Notes: a model not told the origin generated them from the sequence alone. A stretch of DNA of 64,000 nucleotides from Moniliella sp. 'wahieum' (GCA_003971905.1 RSEE01000067.1:310001-374000), one strand, 5' to 3'. Counted from the first letter of the stretch, positions 11,491-24,593 are shown. Numbers and translations are program-made.

Positions 11491-12865
11491 TGTGGGCTCC
11501 TGGGTGTGCGCGCCCCTCGGCCGCGCAAGCAACAGCAAGCAGCCACGAACGAACGAGAGAAGAGCAAGAAAGAAACACAGCAGCTGATTAGCCAGCCCAG
11601 CTGCTATCCCGTCTCCCTGCATGGCATGTTGCAACTTTCACTTGGCTTGTGCCTTCCCCTGGCATCGTTTCGCCCATTGATCCGCGCGTACTACTGACTC
11701 ATGACGGGACCTATTGCCGCATCCCGTCCTTTGTATGTTGCTGTGTCGACTCAAGCTCTTCCATGTACAGCAGCTTACGTTGTGAAAGCCATCGCGGATA
11801 TATACGCGCTTTGATGCGTAGTGGCCCACACCACTTGGCGCATCTCTCTGCGGAAATCAACCGTTGTCACGTGCGGGTTTAGGGTTAAACGTTAACCGCT
11901 CTTAAAGGGTACAATGCAATCCCTTGGAGGGTCTAAGGTCGACCCACGGTAATTTTACGCGCTTGGGCTGACTGATGGGTCCGAGCGGCCTGAGGTGACT
12001 GAGGGACGCACTGGAGCTGGAGAGCGAGCTCGCGAAGCGGAGGAGCTACGACTAGTAAGTATAAGAGGAGTATACTAAGGATTGGTGATCATGCAGTCAT
12101 GCACGTGGGCTGGCTACTACTAGCCACATTGGTGTGACGGGGTGGTTGGCTTCCCAGGCGGAGAGAGCTTCCCTGCCCATGGGAGACAAGACTCACGGAG
12201 GACTGAACGCGTTTCAGATCCAAACTGTCCAAGGCTCACTGGCGTGAACGTAGGAGAGTCGTGAGTGATGCTTTTTGTTGTACGTCGAGCAGAGCCTGAG
12301 CAGCGGTCTGCCAGTGGCAGAGGTTGCGTGTGTAGGGGCTGGAACGGGGAAACGGGGAGCTCCGATGGGCGAGGGAGAGCGAGGGAGCTGATCGAAAAGT
12401 GTTTCTTCTAGAAGTGGAGTGCCTAGAAGACGGGTGAACCAATGGTTTGCGGCTTGGACCATCGTCATTGGTTCTAAGACAGGCAGGTTTTATAGAAGAG
12501 AAGGGAAACGAGGGAGACCAAGAGGTCTACAGTGTAAAAAGGGAAACGGGTCAAAGGGGAGAAGAGGATCAAGCGCGAGAGGGACAAGGCGAGGGACGAG
12601 GCCCGCGAGGTTCAAGGGAAAAGTGGACCCGAGGTAAGAAACGACAGAGGCGAGAAACCGAGTCGAAACCAATACAATGTGTGGTCTTTTGATTTTGGAC
12701 GAGCGCGAGGGGAGAACGGATGATTTTGTGGGGTTTGAAGGTAGGAAGAGAATCCGAGTCTCACGATAGCGAAAGAAAAGAGGGTCCGAATCGTAATAGG
12801 GAAAGAAGCCGCCGCGAAGCGGTTGCGACGATAAGGAAGTGGAGGTGGCTGTACTTGAAGGCAGC
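11491..12865. other. intergenic, upstream of SPX-EXS and downstream of the membrane-protein gene
   Basis: No gene with recognisable motifs. It has one AACGTT palindromic motif (11881-11897). Short open frames at 12214-12914 on both strands lack family features and probably have no meaning. The part near 11500-11800 should contain the SPX-EXS promoter. Confidence 0.5.
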
Positions 12866-15650
12866 TCAGTCGGCAGCGCGTTTGGCGGGCGGGTGTCCCG
12901 TGTAAGTCATACACAGCATATCCACGAGGAATTCGGGGAGGCGGTGCAAGACTGAGTTGGGCCAGGAGGTTGAAGCATCTTCATCTTCATCTTCTTCCTC
13001 AGACGCATAACCAATAGCAATCTGCTGCCAGGCGGAAAACTGCGTCCACTGGTCATGAACATAGGCGCGCCATGTGCTTGATGCGCTTGATGAACTTGAT
13101 GCACTTGATGCGGGCGGCGGGAGCACGGCTGTTACGTCCATCTCGATCCTCATTGTCCATACAAAACGTGGTCACAGCCGTGTCCCACTCATCGTATGTT
13201 GCCTTCATGTTCTGGCCCACCAGCTGCATCCACTCCCAAACGCGCTCCTTTATTTCCTTCGCCAAATCTGCCGCGACCCATAAACAGGACCCCACGTGTC
13301 CGTTCGCGTTAGCGTGTTAGCGTGCGTAGAGACCAGGGAAGGAGAGACACGCTTGCCCAAGGGCATGACATGATGTCACAAAGGAAACTTGGGTCTTTAC
13401 ACGGCAGAGAGAGGGAGAACCATCATTGCACGTACCGTAGGCCACTTCGTGGAACAACTTAGTGTCCATATTGCTTGTTTTTCCCGACCGGCTTGTCCCG
13501 CGGCGAATTCGTCCTGCTCATCATCGAGGGGATCAGTAGCCGATGCGTCCAGAGGGGAAGAGAGAGGGGTATCCTGCGCCTGTTTATTTAGGGCGCGGGA
13601 AAAGGAAAACGAGTAGGTTGACTCGGTCGTGTCCGATTCCTCGATCCAATTGTTCGTCCGTGGATCGTCTTCTTTGTCCACTTGCTCTTCATGGGTGCGC
13701 TGGGGAAAAGGAAACCGGTAAGTTGTCTCCGTCGTGCCCAAACTGTCCTGCTCAACCCAGCTGCTGTTGGAATTGTTGTTGTGTCGCCCAGAGATCCATG
13801 CGGCATGTGTGCTGTTGTTGAGTCGCATACGGGGATGTGCAGCATACGTTCTGGCGAGGCCGCCAGGAGGAAAACATTGAAAATCCCCAAGACCAGGAGC
13901 ACCTCCCCTAGAAAGCGCCCCCAGGCACGAACTTGTTTCTTGTTGCGGCGGGAAAACGTACCCCGTACAGCTGTTATGATGCCGCGTAGAAAGGGAATCA
14001 CCTTCATATGTATGAATGCCATGACGAGAAGCGAGAGCAACATGACAAAACAGAATAAAACAACATCCTTGGCAATGGCCGCCAGCAATACTACCCCCAT
14101 GGTACGAAGGGCACGGCTTCTCGCGTCCATTACGGGCTCTGGTTGCTTCCTCTTGTACCGGAGAGAGGCAGAGTGAAGGTACCGTTCGCCCCACCATGAT
14201 TCCCGGCACACGACTGTTGACAAGAAGTTTGCAGCCCACGTTTCGTCTCCTTCAAATGTGTGGATCAAGTCCTGGGCCAATGCTGGCCCGTACCGCAACA
14301 TCACTTCACTCTCCTCTTCTACCCCATTATTAGTCTTCCTCCGTGGTAAGGTGGTTAGTGTGCCGTACTGTCGAGCCCATTGTACGGCGCGGGTCCATCG
14401 CTCTTGTTCTTCTCTGGGAACCATGTGGGCCGTAGGCGTCGCGCGCACATGCCCATCCTCGGCATCGGCATCGTCTTCTTCACTGGCGTGGTCGGTTTCC
14501 ACGTAGAGGGGGATGAGTAACGGTGTGCCTGGCTGCGAGGCTACCACCCACAACTGGCCAATTAGGTCCCGCGTGCTTTTCCCCACTGGAATCAGGACAA
14601 AGGTGGGTACCTGTTGCAGCGTGCAAACGATGCATGGGGAGAGAACGTGTACCCGCAACCGACGATGAGATCAACCTAGTGCAGTGTAGTGTGGTGTGGT
14701 GTGAGCAGACTAATACGTACGTGAAGCTGAGAGGGGCGGGGGGGACGAACCTTGAACGAGGGATAGGTAGCCTGGAGCGACGCTTTGATAGCGTTCGTTG
14801 CCAGATGCAAGTCGGGGCGGGGGTTGGACAAGATATCAACTCGGGTTACCAGTTCGTAGCGGTCTTGGGGATCACAAGGGGGCGGCAGAGACGGAGGGAA
14901 GATCGAGGTCCAGCTCCGGAAATCGTCCTGAGGAGGCGGGGGCGCTTGGCCCTGGTTCGTATCCGTCTTTGGGAGGGGCGTTGGGATCCGTGGAGGACTC
15001 GGGTTGGGATCGAGATCCTGGTGCGGGTGGGCTTGTGCTGTAGGGCTGCTTGTAGGAGAAGGTCCGGGACAGGATGGAAGAGAGGGGGAGGCGGGGGTGC
15101 GTTGCCCGTTGGGGGGGGGAGGACGGATGCTGGCTTGGTGTATCAACTGCTTGGACAGAAGGACTTGCAGAGGGGACGATGTGTGAATCCGCCGCGATAG
15201 TATGAACAGAGGCTGGTAGAGGCTGACGCTGGTCAAGATGCACGGGAACCAACTGTCCTCCAGACCATCCGAGACGGTGGAGGGGAACAAGGGAACGCTT
15301 CTGACGGATGCCGGTGGCGACGGGGAGGACTGCGGGGGGTTGTGGAGCGCGTGGGGCGACGTGAAGGAGAAGGCACTGCTGCTCCTACCACTATCGTCGC
15401 TACGATGGTGGAAGACAGGTGGGTCGGAGAGCAACGCGTCCCAGCTGTCTCCCATGTCGGAGGGCGAGGCAATGTGGTCGAGACGGGACGACGGGGGCGA
15501 CGCAATGCGGTCGAGGAGGGAGGACGGGGGCGATGGGAACAGGAGCGGAGAGGCGGGGCGGGACGGAGGGTGGACGCTGGCGGGTGGGTGGCGGGTGGCG
15601 GTGAGGAGGCTGTCGCTGAGGGCAGCAAAGGAGGCGGCGGGGATGTCCAT
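12866..15650 (-). CDS. unrecognised membrane protein with Pro/Ser-rich N-terminus
   Basis: I do not recognise the family. The start at 15650 gives MDIPAASFAALSDSLL, then about 200 residues rich in Pro and Ser, then a better ordered segment (RYELVTRVDILSNPRPDLHL, about 14850-14790). An intron of about 140 bp (14611-14750) joins this to VPTFVLIPVGKSTRDLIG and an acidic loop. Two or three hydrophobic helices follow: GVVLLAAIAKDVVLFCFVML (about 14100-14040) and FLGEVLLVLGIFNVFLLAA (about 13920-13860). Further down are WVAADLAKEIKERVWEWMQL (about 13280-13220) and an acidic EEEDEDEDA stretch before the stop at 12866. Another intron is likely near 13267-13433. The gene is divergent from TOR with about 600 bp between the starts. 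Its coding nature rests on the long frames, hydrophobic segments and splice-like junctions. Confidence 0.65.
14611..14750 (-). other. probable intron of the membrane-protein gene
   Basis: On the minus strand, AAG|GTTCGT at 14750 and GCAACAG| at 14611 flank non-coding sequence. Joining gives ATYPSFK followed by VPTFVLIPVG. The donor is less canonical than others in this window, so the exact boundary is uncertain. Confidence 0.5.
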
Positions 15651-16252
15651 GGCAAGTGGCGTGGCTGGATGCGGGGGCGGAGGTGGTGGCGGGGGGAGCT
15701 GTAATAGGTGGGGCACGACTTGAAGGCAGGTGCGTCTGAGGGAATATATGTGCGGCTGTGTGTGCGGCAGACGCAAGGCCGTGGACAGTGCTCTGGTGCG
15801 CGGGACTGTCGAGGCGCCCCACTGGCTGGCTCGACCGCCGCGGCGCATGCCCAGGCACGTGACTCCGGCATCAGTACTCAGTATCAATCCCGTCCCATTC
15901 CGCTGGCCGCACACCTGCCCCCGTGCCCCAAACGCATCCTCTCCCCGGCCGCCGCGCTGTACGTAAGCCAGCCGATCGCCCAGCCCCAGCGGTGACCAAT
16001 GACCGGTGACCGGTGACCATCTCTGAATGCGGCCCCGACCGCCCCCCTCGCCATCGCCATCGCCAGCGCCATCGCCAGCGCCATCACCAGCGCCATCGCC
16101 AGCGCCATCACCAGCGCCGTCGCCGTCGTCCGCGCCATCGACCCCCCTCTCCCCCCCTCCCCCTCCCTCTCTGCTTCGCCTGGCTGCGCCTGCGCCTGCG
16201 CTCTGCCGCCCGCACGCCCCCCTCCTCTCCGCCCCGGACTGGACTGGAGGCC
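15651..16252. promoter_or_regulatory. bidirectional promoter region between the membrane-protein gene and TOR
   Basis: The two start codons at 15650 (-) and 16253 (+) point away from each other and share about 600 bp. I see no clear TATA box. TOR's side carries a (GCCATC/GCCAGC)n tract, and a run of GACCGGTGACCGGTGACC lies near 15999-16018. Confidence 0.55.
16046..16140 (+). repeat. (GCCATC/GCCAGC)n hexanucleotide tract in the TOR 5' leader
   Basis: Alternating GCCATC and GCCAGC units on the sense strand, about 110 bp before the TOR start codon. The unit is nearly the same as in the PROPPIN and RAE1 leaders. Confidence 0.85.
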
Positions 16253-19200
16253 ATGCCGTCCTTCGTCCCGCTCGCGCCGGCCTCCACCGCCGCCCGCATC
16301 GACTCGTCTTCTGTCGCTGCTGCCGCCGCCGCCGTCGCTGCCCACACCTCCCAGACCAACGCTGCCCTCGACCAGATCTTCACTGTCCTCGTCTCCCGCG
16401 AGCACAGCGAACGCGCCCATGCCGTCCAGCAGCTCCACACCCTCGTCCGCACCACCAACGCCGAGCTCGCTGACGATGCCCGCTCGACTTTTACCGCGGC
16501 TGGACCAGTCGCATCATCCCCATCTCTGGTAACGCCTCCCCGCTCTCCGCCCGCATGGGCGCCATGGAAGCCATTGCCGGCACCGCCGACCTCGTCGATG
16601 GCAACTACACCTTCCCCCGCTACTGGTCCGCCATCCGTTCAACATCACCACCGACAACATCCAGCTCATGCAGGCTGCCAACTATGCGCTCAGTTCGTAC
16701 CTGCCCCCCTCCTTGCCTCTGTACACCCTGGCAGCTACTAACCTTCCCTTACTAGTCTGTGCCGTGCGCACCGTCAACACCTTTGCCCAGTCGTCGGGTG
16801 TGTTTGTGGCGGTGGGCGAGTGGGCAATGGAGCGCCTGTTGGGCAACGAGTATGATCACTATGGCGCCGTGCTCTCCATCGGCACCCTCGCCACCTACCT
16901 GCCTGCCTACTTCCACAATTCTCCCCTCATCCCGACCTCGTCCGCCTGCTCAATGCGCTCAATGATCCCAAGCGGTGGGTCCGCGAGGCGGCCAGCGACA
17001 CGCTCGGACGCTGCCTTCACACCCTCGAGACCCGTGCTCCAGCTGGCGTGACCAAGGGCGTGTCGAACGCATGTACCATGCCGCCAAGGAACCTCTCCTC
17101 CCTCGCGGGGGGGTTAAGCCTGTGGAGACGGTGCATGGGACTCTGCTGTGCTTTGAGCAGTTGTTCGAATGCACACCGATCTCATGCTACCCTTTTACCA
17201 CGAGGTTACCGATCTCGTCATCAACCTTATCCGCCACCGCGACCAAATGATCCGCCGTACCGTCTTCAAGACACTCACGCCTACCTTGGCCCGGTACGAC
17301 CCTTCCTACTTTGCCGAACACCACCTCCACCTCGTCATCACTTCCCTCACCTCCATCCTCCGCAAGGACAAGGACATGCAGCGTGACCCGGCGGTGGCCG
17401 AAGAGGTGTTCCAGACTTTGGGTGACCTTGCCAAGGCCGAGGGCGGACACATCAAGGAATACACCGAGCCCATCATGGCGTGCATTCGGGACGCGCTCCA
17501 GCACCAAACCAAGCGCAACGCGCCCCCCGTCGAGGCTGTCTTTTGGGCGTTGGGCAAACCTGGCTCAATCCGTAGGCGCCCACATTACCCGCCATGTCCA
17601 TGACCTGCTCGATCTCCTCTTTGCCTCGGGACTGAGCACTGCCTCGGTCCGCGCTTGAGCCAGATTGTCGCGGCTGCTCCGCCGCTTCTCCGCGGCGCGC
17701 AGACTCGGTTGCTCAACATGGTCTCTCTTTTCTGTTGGGGGAACCGTACCGGGAACTGGGTGCGCCTTCCTATGCCCAGTATTCGTCAGTCACAGGCGTC
17801 TCTCTCTCCTCGGGTGCGGCGCGAGACGCAAAGATGGTCCGGGTAGCCTTGGTTTCCCTTCGTGAGTTTAACATGTCGGGTCACTGGTTGGGCGAGTTTG
17901 TGCGCGACTGCACCTTGTCTTATTTGGACGACGAGAATCCCACCACCCGTCGAGAAGCCACGTTGACGTGTCGGCGTGTATGCCAAAGACCCAATCATGA
18001 CCCAGTCTGCACTCGATCGAGTTGGTGAACGATGTGCTGGACAAGATCATGACTGTGGCTGTGGCCGACTTGGATGAGAATTTGCGGATCGAAACGTTGC
18101 AGCACCTCGTGCCGCGCTTTGACCAGTACTTGGGCAGCCGATTTTGTCCGTTCCTTTTCATTGCGTTCAACGACGAAAATTTCAGGTGCGCATTGAGGCC
18201 ATCAAGATCATTGGTCGAATCGCCAAGATCAACCCGGCGTATACGATGCCGACGCTGCGTAACACGCTCATCCAGCTCTTGACGGACATTGAATTGTCGA
18301 CGCAACCCAAGAGCCAGGAAAAGCATGCCGCTTACTCACCATGGTGATTCAGGCGGCTCCGTCGTTGGTCCGAGGCTACGCCGTGCCTATCCTCTCCGTC
18401 TTGCTCGTCAAGATCAAAGATCCTACGCCCGAAGTCGCCGCCAGCGCCCTCGCTGGCCTTGGCGAACTGTCCCGCGTGAGCGGGGAAGAACTAGGTTCGC
18501 ACGTCAGTGGCTCGTGTCGAATGTGGTGGAACAACTGAGCAACAGTAACTCGGAACCTGAGACGGCCAAGCGCAAGGCTGCACTCACCACCCTCGGTCTG
18601 GTAGTGTCCAACACTGGTTACGTCGTAAAACCGTTGATGGAGCATCCGGGCCTCCTGGGCACCCTGGGACGGATTCTTAAAGAGTCGGCTTCGGACAAGG
18701 CCACCCACCATGAAGTTAGCCGTGTGCTCGGTCTGCTGGGTGCGATCGATCCCAACAAGTTTAGAGTGCGTAACCCGTAACCCCCTCCCTCCTTTCTGTT
18801 GTGCGAAACGTATACTGACCCGACACGATAGGAGCAAGCTGAGCTTCCTGATGACGAGCCACCGAGGCACCCCAGCCCGGATCGGACGCCGAGATGTTTG
18901 ATGTGGGGGTGGAACATGGGTGGCACAACGAAGAGTATTTCCAAAACACCGTGATCACCCTCTTGATGCGCACGCTGCAAGATCCCAACCTGATGGCGCA
19001 CCATACCGCGGTCGTGGAGGCGCTCATGCTCATGCTCGGGGGCGGGGCGTTACAGTTATCGCGCCTGACGCAGGTGGTACCAACGTTTATTACCAAGATC
19101 GTCACTGTGCCTGCGTTCGGGGCTGTACTACGACCAGTTGGCCAAGCTCACGACCCAGGTCAAAGAGCACATCCGTCCTTTTGTCCCGGACTTGGTTGCT

Positions 19201-22200
19201 CGGATCGCCGAGGACTGGGACACGACCACCACCTCGCGCCACGCGATGGTATCGGTGATCGAGGCGTTGTGCAGTGTGCTAGACGGTGAATTCAAAATGT
19301 ACATGCCGCAACTTTTACCGCGGATGCTGAGTGTGTTGGATTCCGAGGCGAACGGGGCGCACCTCAAGGCTCCTTACCTCCGCATCCTTCATTCGCTCCA
19401 ACTGTTTGGTCGTGCGATTGAGGATTACCTCCGCCTCGTTGTGCCTGGTGGTGCGCATGTTTGAGCGGGACGACTTGCCGCGCCAAGTGCGTAAGGCGGC
19501 ATTGTTTCCATTGGCCAGATCTCACGCAAGGTCAATCTGTCCGATATGTCCAGTGGGATTGTGCAGACCTTGTCGCGGTGCTGGCCAAGACAGGGTCGGA
19601 CCAAGAGATGCGCAATGCGGCAATGGACACACTTTCCGCCTTGGTGGTTCAGCTGGGCACGGGGTACGCTGTGTTTGTCAACTCTGTGGACCGGGTGCTG
19701 AAGCAGCACAACATTCATCAGCCGCTGTACGAAAAGTTGGTGGCCAAGTTGCTCAAGGGGGAGAAGTTGGCACAAGACTTGATCCCGATACGTCAATTGC
19801 GCCTCCGCCAGCGCAGAATCCTCCGCCGAACGATGCGCCGTCGAATCCGGTCCACTTGCGGCGCTCGTGGCAGTTGGGTGACTTTACCACGGACGAGCAG
19901 TGGGGGCAGTGGATGAAAGATATGGCCAGCGCATTTGTATCGGAAGCGCCGTCACTTACGATTCGCGCGTGCCGACCTGTGGTCTACTCGTACCCTGCCT
20001 TTGCGCTCGAGTTGTTCCCAATAGCGTTTGTGGCGTGCCAAGCGGGTCTGCCAGAAGACTACAAGCGCGATTTGGAACTCAATTTCCGCAAGGCGTACGA
20101 GTCCAGTACAGTGCCGGACCATGTCATCCACTTTTTGCTCAACATTGCCGAAGTGATGGAACACTACTACGAGCCTTTGCCCCGTGACATTTCGCTCTTG
20201 GCGACCAAATCGTTTGATTATGCGCTGTATGCCAAATCACTGCATTACAAGGAAGCCGAGTTCTTTGACCAACCTTCGGCGACGGTGATCGAGTCGCTGA
20301 TGGACATCAATACGCGACTGCGGCAAGCCGACAGCGCCCTGGGGCGCTGAACCTGGCCCAGGAAAAGTGGGGGATGACCAACAAGGAAACGTGGTACGAG
20401 AAGTTGCATCGATGGGAAGATGCGCTGAACGCGTTCCGTAATCTGGGCGAGGAAGAAATGAGCAAGTATGGTGCGGTGCAGATCAGTACGCAATTGGGAA
20501 GATGCGCTGTCTGCATGCGCTCAGCCACTTCCAACAACTCGCGGAGGCAGTCGAGGAAGCATGGGACGCCGGCGCGACCGAGGAGGAAAGTAAACAATTG
20601 GCTGTGCTGGGTGCCGCTGCTGCTGCCTGTCCCTTCAGCGATGGGAGGCGCTCGACCAGTTTACCAGCTTATGGACCGCGACTCGGAAGATCGCTCGTTT
20701 TACCGTGCCATCCTGTGCACCCACTACTCGCAGCGCGAGCGCGCGCTCAAGCACATCAACCGTGCTCGCGACGTGATGGATGTGGATGTGATCTCGGCCT
20801 TGTCGGACGGGTACGGTCGGAGCTACAGTGCGGTGGTGCGGACGCAAATGCTTGCCGAGCTCGAGGAGGCATTGATTTACAAGCTGGACTTTGCGGGTCA
20901 ACCGGACCGGCAAGCGGCTATGCGGCGCACCTGGCTCAAGCGTCTCGAAGGGTGCCAGGCCGATGTGGAAGTGTGGCAGCGGATGTTGTCGATCCACAAC
21001 TTGGTCGTCACACCTACTGAGGACCAAGAGGCGCGGATCAAGTTTGCCAATCTGTGTCGGAGCCAAGGCCGGATGATTCTGGCGAGCAAGACGCTCTGTG
21101 ACTGATGGGCGTCGACATGAGCGCGTTTGGCAACATTGACGTGAGCTTTTACCTCAACCCGGCTGTACCGCCAGCGGTTTCCTATGCCCATCTCAAGTTC
21201 CGTTGGTCCGTCAGTTCCTCCGGACGGGACATGGCGCTGTCGGACCAACGGGAGATCCAAGAGACTGTCTTGGCTGACTTGCGCGAGTTTACCAACAACT
21301 CTCTGGAATATGGGGTGGTGCACGAGCTCGAAGCAGGACAACAAGGGTTCATTGTCCCCACCGTGTCGGGCACCGTGTCGCCCGAGTCCCTGAAACTACT
21401 CGCACGCTGTTTCTCCAAACAGGGTGAATGGCAAATGGCCATCCGGAGTCGAAACGAATGGGTAACCGACGAGAACTGCGATGTGCTCGAGTCGTTCCGG
21501 CGCGCTACGGTGCTGGATACCAAGTGGTACAAGGCGTGGCACTCGTGGGCCGAAGCCAACTTTAATGTGCTTCAGTACAATGAGGAGAAAGGTGGTGCCG
21601 AGGCACTGATGAAACAGTCCATCGTTCCTGCCGTCACAGGCTTTTTCAGCAGTGTCATTCTCTCCTCGAAAAAGTACGCGTTGCAGGACACGTTGCGCAT
21701 TCTCGCGCTCTGGTTCAAATGGGGTAACGACCCGCAAGTCGACCAGGCCATGACCGAGGGATTCGGATCAGTCATCATCGATACCTGGTTGGACGTCATT
21801 CCCCAAATCATTGCCCGCATTGGCAGCAACATCCGCGCCGTACGGGACCAGATCAAGATGTTGCTCAGTTCCATTGGTGCTGCGCATCCCCAAGCGCTCA
21901 TCTACTCGCTTTCGGTCGCGACCAAGAGCAACAATGCCACCCGTACCTCAGCGGCCGACGACATTGTCGACTCGATGCGCGACCACTACCCCGAGCTGGT
22001 GGAGCAGGCCATGGTCGTGTCCAAGGAACTCATTCGTCTTGCCGTTCTCTGGCACGAACTGTGGCACGAAGGCTTGGAAGAAGCTTCTCGTCTCTTCCAC
22101 AGCGAGCATAATGCCGAGGCCATGTTTAGTCGGTTGGAAACGTTGCATGTGATGATGGACCCGGAACCTGAGACGGTACGCGAAGTCACGTTTGTCCAAC

Positions 22201-23608
22201 AAAACGGTCGCGACCTTAGTGAGGCACGTGAATTTTCGCGCCGGTACCGTCAATATGGTGACATGAACGATCTCAATTCAGCATGGGAGTTTTACTACAA
22301 GGTGTTCCGTCGGATCTCCAAGTCACTTACGAATGCGGCGTCGTTGGACCTGCCTCGTGCGCTCCTCGTTTGCTGGAGATGAAGGACTTGAAGTTATCCT
22401 TGCCTGGGCGGTACAAGCCGGGCAAGCCGGTGGTCACAATTCGCAGCTTTGAACACACGGTGCACATTATTGTTTCCAAGCAGCGTCCGAGACGAGTGAA
22501 AATGAACGGGAGCAACGGCAAGTCGTATCCGTACCTTCTCAAGGCATGAGGACATGCGGCAAGACGAGCGGGTGATGCAACTGTTTGGTCTGATCAATAA
22601 GTTGTTAGCGCAAAACCCGGAAACGGCCAAGCGCGAATTACGCATGCGGCGGTTCCCTGTCATTCCCCTCGCCCAACACGGGTATGCAAGGTTGGGTGGA
22701 GAATACGGATACGATGCATGTGCTCATTAAGGATTATCGCGAGCCGCGCAGCATCTGCTCAACATTGAGCACCGTCTCATGCTCCAGATGGCGCCAGACT
22801 ATGAACATTTACCACTCTTGCAAAAGATGGAAGTGTTTATGTACTCGCAGTCCAAGACCAAGGGCAAGACCTGTACCGCGTCCTGTGGCTACGTTCGCGC
22901 AACTCCGAGTCATGGTTGGAGCGCCGGATCAACTACACTCGTTCGCTCGGCGTGTCAGCGGTGGCAGGGTACATTTTAGGTCTGGGCGACCGGCATCCGA
23001 GCAACTTACTTGTCGATCGTTATACGGGCGAAGTGGTGCACATTGATTTTGGAGATTGCTTTGAGGTGGCGATGCAGCGACCCAAGTACCCTGAAAAAGT
23101 CCCGTTCCGTCTCACGCGTATGCTGACCAACGCGATGGAAGTCGGAGGTATCCGCGGCACGTTCCGCATCACGTCCGAACTGGTCATGAAGGTGGTAAGG
23201 GAGAACCGGGCGGGAATGATCACGTTACTGGAAGCGTTTGTGCATGATCCGTTGATTGGGTGGCGGTTGATTGATGGGCCCAACTCAGCGCCGTCAACTG
23301 CCCTCCCCGGCGGACGGACGGCATTAGCACCGACGACGAAACGCGCAGTGCAAGGGCGGTGCAGTGGTCAACCGCATCCACAGTAAACTCGAAGGTACCG
23401 ACTTTAACACTGAGGAACCCCTCGACGAGAAGAACAAATGGCCCGACTGATTGAACAGGCGACCAGTGTGGCCAACTTGTGTGTCGCGTTTGTTGGGTAC
23501 GTATTGTTGTTCTGGGTGCGGGTTGGTGTGGGTGGGTGGGATGATATGGAGACTAACGTACTGTGGCGATGGGGGTTCTTGTGTGCTCAGTTGGTGTCGT
23601 TCTGGTGA
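16253..23608 (+). CDS. TOR: TOR (target of rapamycin) phosphatidylinositol-3-kinase-related kinase
   Basis: Ser/Thr kinase at the core of TORC1/TORC2, controlling growth in response to nutrients. The start at 16253 gives [15 protein letters not shown] repeats run to about 19850, then the FAT domain (for example LEFD-type helices and [19 protein letters not shown], 20240-20300). The FRB domain (22026-22330) has [17 protein letters not shown], keeping the Ser that contacts rapamycin, and [15 protein letters not shown]. The kinase domain (about 22370-23290) has the catalytic [10 protein letters not shown] (22986-23016) and HIDFGDCFE (23040-23067). The FATC domain carries [19 protein letters not shown] and ends in a W-C-x-F-W type terminus after an intron. 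After removing three introns about 2380 codons remain, normal for TOR. The frame breaks every few hundred bases outside 21105-22382; added bases restore it near 16483, 16638-16639, 23433-23434 and 23597. Confidence 0.97.
16697..16755 (+). other. intron of TOR
   Basis: GTACCT donor, perfect TACTAAC branch point (16736-16742) and TAG acceptor, 59 bp. Joining restores [17 protein letters not shown] in one frame. Confidence 0.9.
18766..18831 (+). other. intron of TOR
   Basis: GTGCGT donor and TAG acceptor, 66 bp, with an in-frame stop inside. Joining gives [15 protein letters not shown], matching the expected HEAT-region continuation. Confidence 0.85.
23497..23590 (+). other. last intron of TOR, inside the FATC codons
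   Basis: GTACGT donor, ACTAAC branch site near 23551 and CAG acceptor, 94 bp. It splits the FATC tail just before the terminal Trp-Cys residues. Confidence 0.85.
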
Positions 23609-24588
23609 TTCACCTCGTGGCTCGCCCAGCTTGGTCGTGCTCGGTGGGGCGTGGTGGTGGGGCTTTGGTCGAGCCTGGTCGAGCGAGGCCTGACCTGGCC
23701 TGGCGTACAACGACGTGCGTCTTGCCTCGCGCTCTGTTCGCAGGACAGCAACAGCGTCTCGTGGGGTGGAGTACAATTAGTAGTATGCCTTAGAATTTCT
23801 TGCCTCCCCTTTCCTCTTCCCCTTAAGGTCCTACGGTCCTACGGTCCTATGGTCATATATGCCAGGTTCCAAGGTCCTAAGGCCTGTTCTTTGTCCGCAT
23901 CCTCTAGCCTATTCATTCCGTTCTGAACCCATCCCTCGTCTGTCTCGTGCGCCCAATATGCTTCCTGCGCGATCGACCTTGTGTATTGTGTTGCTAGTTG
24001 TCTCCTGTCTTGTTTCTTTCTCTTCGATCCTGTTTGATCTTAGATCTTATCCCCCAACGCGATGGATGTGGTTCGCTGTTGCACCAGCACCTACTACTAC
24101 TACCACTATACCACTGCGACAACAACGGCGATTACTATATGGAAACACTATCACCGCACTCGTTGCGTTCCTACTGTGCCCCGCTCCCGCCTGCCTCTCT
24201 ACTATCGACGTTGGTGCGATCGTGGCGACGCGTACATGGCAGCCTCGCCGCTCGCCGCCCGGACCAGAGAGCGCCGTGATGGAGAGGGCAAAAACAAACA
24301 AGAAGGGAAAACGGGAGGATGGAGGATAGAGGGTGCGGGTAGGGGTAGGGATAGGGGTAGCGACAGTCAAGGGAATGGGGGGGGGGAGGGGAGGCGGATG
24401 CGGATGCGATACAGTTCACATGCAAATGATGTACTGATGCAAACGGAGGCCATGCAAGCGGATGCATTAAATGCAAGCGGATGCCCACAAAGGGAAAGGA
24501 AGGCAACCCGATACCAACGGATGGCAATGGACGCAAGCGGACAAGCAGACGCACCATGCACCATGCACCATGTACCATGCATCATGCA
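23609..24588. other. intergenic between convergent TOR and cullin-3
   Basis: No gene seen. It holds short CCTACGGTCC repeats (23827-23850), a long G run near 24376-24395, GGATGC-type repeats (24400-24490) and, at the right edge, a CATGCACCATGCACC tandem ending in the cullin-3 stop region. Both 3' ends must lie here. Confidence 0.55.
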
Positions 24589-24593
24589 TCATG
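24552..24593 (+). repeat. CACCATG/CATCATG short tandem next to the cullin-3 stop
   Basis: Repeated GCACCAT units drift to GCATCAT units and abut the cullin-3 stop codon at 24589-24591 (minus strand). Confidence 0.7.

Noticed and set aside
16027-16473. Pro/Ser repeat frame starting upstream of TOR
   Set aside because: It reads the hexanucleotide leader and an out-of-frame part of the TOR N-terminus.
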